Shown: positions 63,715 through 64,000 of the stretch, in pieces | Layout: every line of letters starts with the position of its first letter | Numbering within the stretch: the stretch's first letter is position 1 | Source of the DNA: Castor canadensis | Lineage: Eukaryota > Chordata > Mammalia > Rodentia > Castoridae | Reading direction: 5' to 3' | NCBI RefSeq assembly: GCF_047511655.1 | Contig: NC_133390.1 | Location: 168,846,083 to 168,910,082 of the forward strand | DNA length: 64,000 bases | Notes under the pieces: model-generated | Database searches by the model: none | Told to the model about the DNA's origin: nothing | Seen by the model: only the letters and a program-made list of their open reading frames with translations | Program-made: the position numbers and the translations under genes

Positions 63715-64000
63715 AGAACAGATTAATCCTGGCTGTTGTGGAATTTTCTTTCTAGTAGGAGGAAAGAGACAGACAAGATAATCATACAGAATATGGAAAA
63801 TGTCAGACCATTGTAAGTGAGAAGGAGAAAAATACAGCAGTGCCCTCAGAAGGCTTCTCAGGGAGAAGGACTATGAAGGTGGGGAGAATGACAAGGTGAC
63901 ATTTGAGCAATGGCCTGATAGAGATGGGGAAAAGCGAGCTCCAGATGACTCCTAACAGAACATGCAAAGGCCCCATGGCAGAAGCATGCCTGGTGTGTGG
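63715..64000 (+). repeat. Unnamed recurrent repeat, runs off the window
   Basis: Contains cttctcagggagaaggac, ggtgacatttgagcaatgg, aacatgcaaaggccccatgg and gaagcatgcctggtgtgtg. It continues past the end of the window. Confidence 0.7.

Noticed and set aside
41000-64000. EYA2 or other coding exons downstream of SLC2A10
   Set aside because: No candidate exon with splice sites and protein similarity was seen; EYA2 should lie further right.

Overview
The window is mammalian nuclear DNA, almost certainly from a rodent. Two spliced protein genes are present, with GT-AG introns, CpG-rich promoters and dense interspersed repeats of mammalian families (MIR, L2, MaLR LTRs, L1 3' ends, hAT fossils, B1-like SINEs). 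Many SINE copies join a 7SL/B1-like part to a tRNA-like part. This, and their wording, looks most like a castorimorph rodent such as a beaver; that species call is inference. The gene order TP53RK (minus) then SLC2A10 (plus) matches the region of human chromosome 20q13.12 between SLC13A3 and EYA2.

Layout. 1-13.9 kb: gene-free flank of old repeats (L1 3' ends, MIR, MER5-like, L2, MaLR LTRs) and SINEs. 14.0-16.3 kb: TP53RK on the minus strand, two coding exons, 246 residues, with a CpG-rich promoter full of ETS-type TTCCGG motifs. 16.7-24.2 kb: spacer with a head-to-head pair of related LTR-like elements, an L2, an MLT1-like LTR and other fossils. 24.2-41 kb: SLC2A10 on the plus strand, five coding exons, 539 residues. 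Intron 1 is 8.3 kb and holds a nearly complete MaLR element. 41-64 kb: gene-free sequence downstream of SLC2A10, with an L1-like 3' end dimer, a solo MaLR LTR, many SINEs and several AT-rich, apparently repeat-free blocks that are candidate regulatory elements (possibly for EYA2, judged only from known synteny).

The two genes are neighbours, not a pathway. TP53RK is the kinase/ATPase subunit of the KEOPS complex, which makes the t6A modification of tRNA. SLC2A10 encodes GLUT10, a facilitative transporter of sugars and dehydroascorbate. Both were assembled here from splice sites and codon phase, including a far-downstream fifth exon of SLC2A10 at 39742-39820.

I found no CRISPR array, operon, intact mobile-element gene or clearly novel molecular system. 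The least explained observations are an unnamed repeat that recurs about a dozen times, always on the plus strand; the inverted LTR-like pair near 17-21 kb; the ETS-motif cluster at TP53RK; and the candidate conserved noncoding and CTCF-like sites downstream of SLC2A10. Repeat family names come from recognition by eye, so boundaries are approximate.
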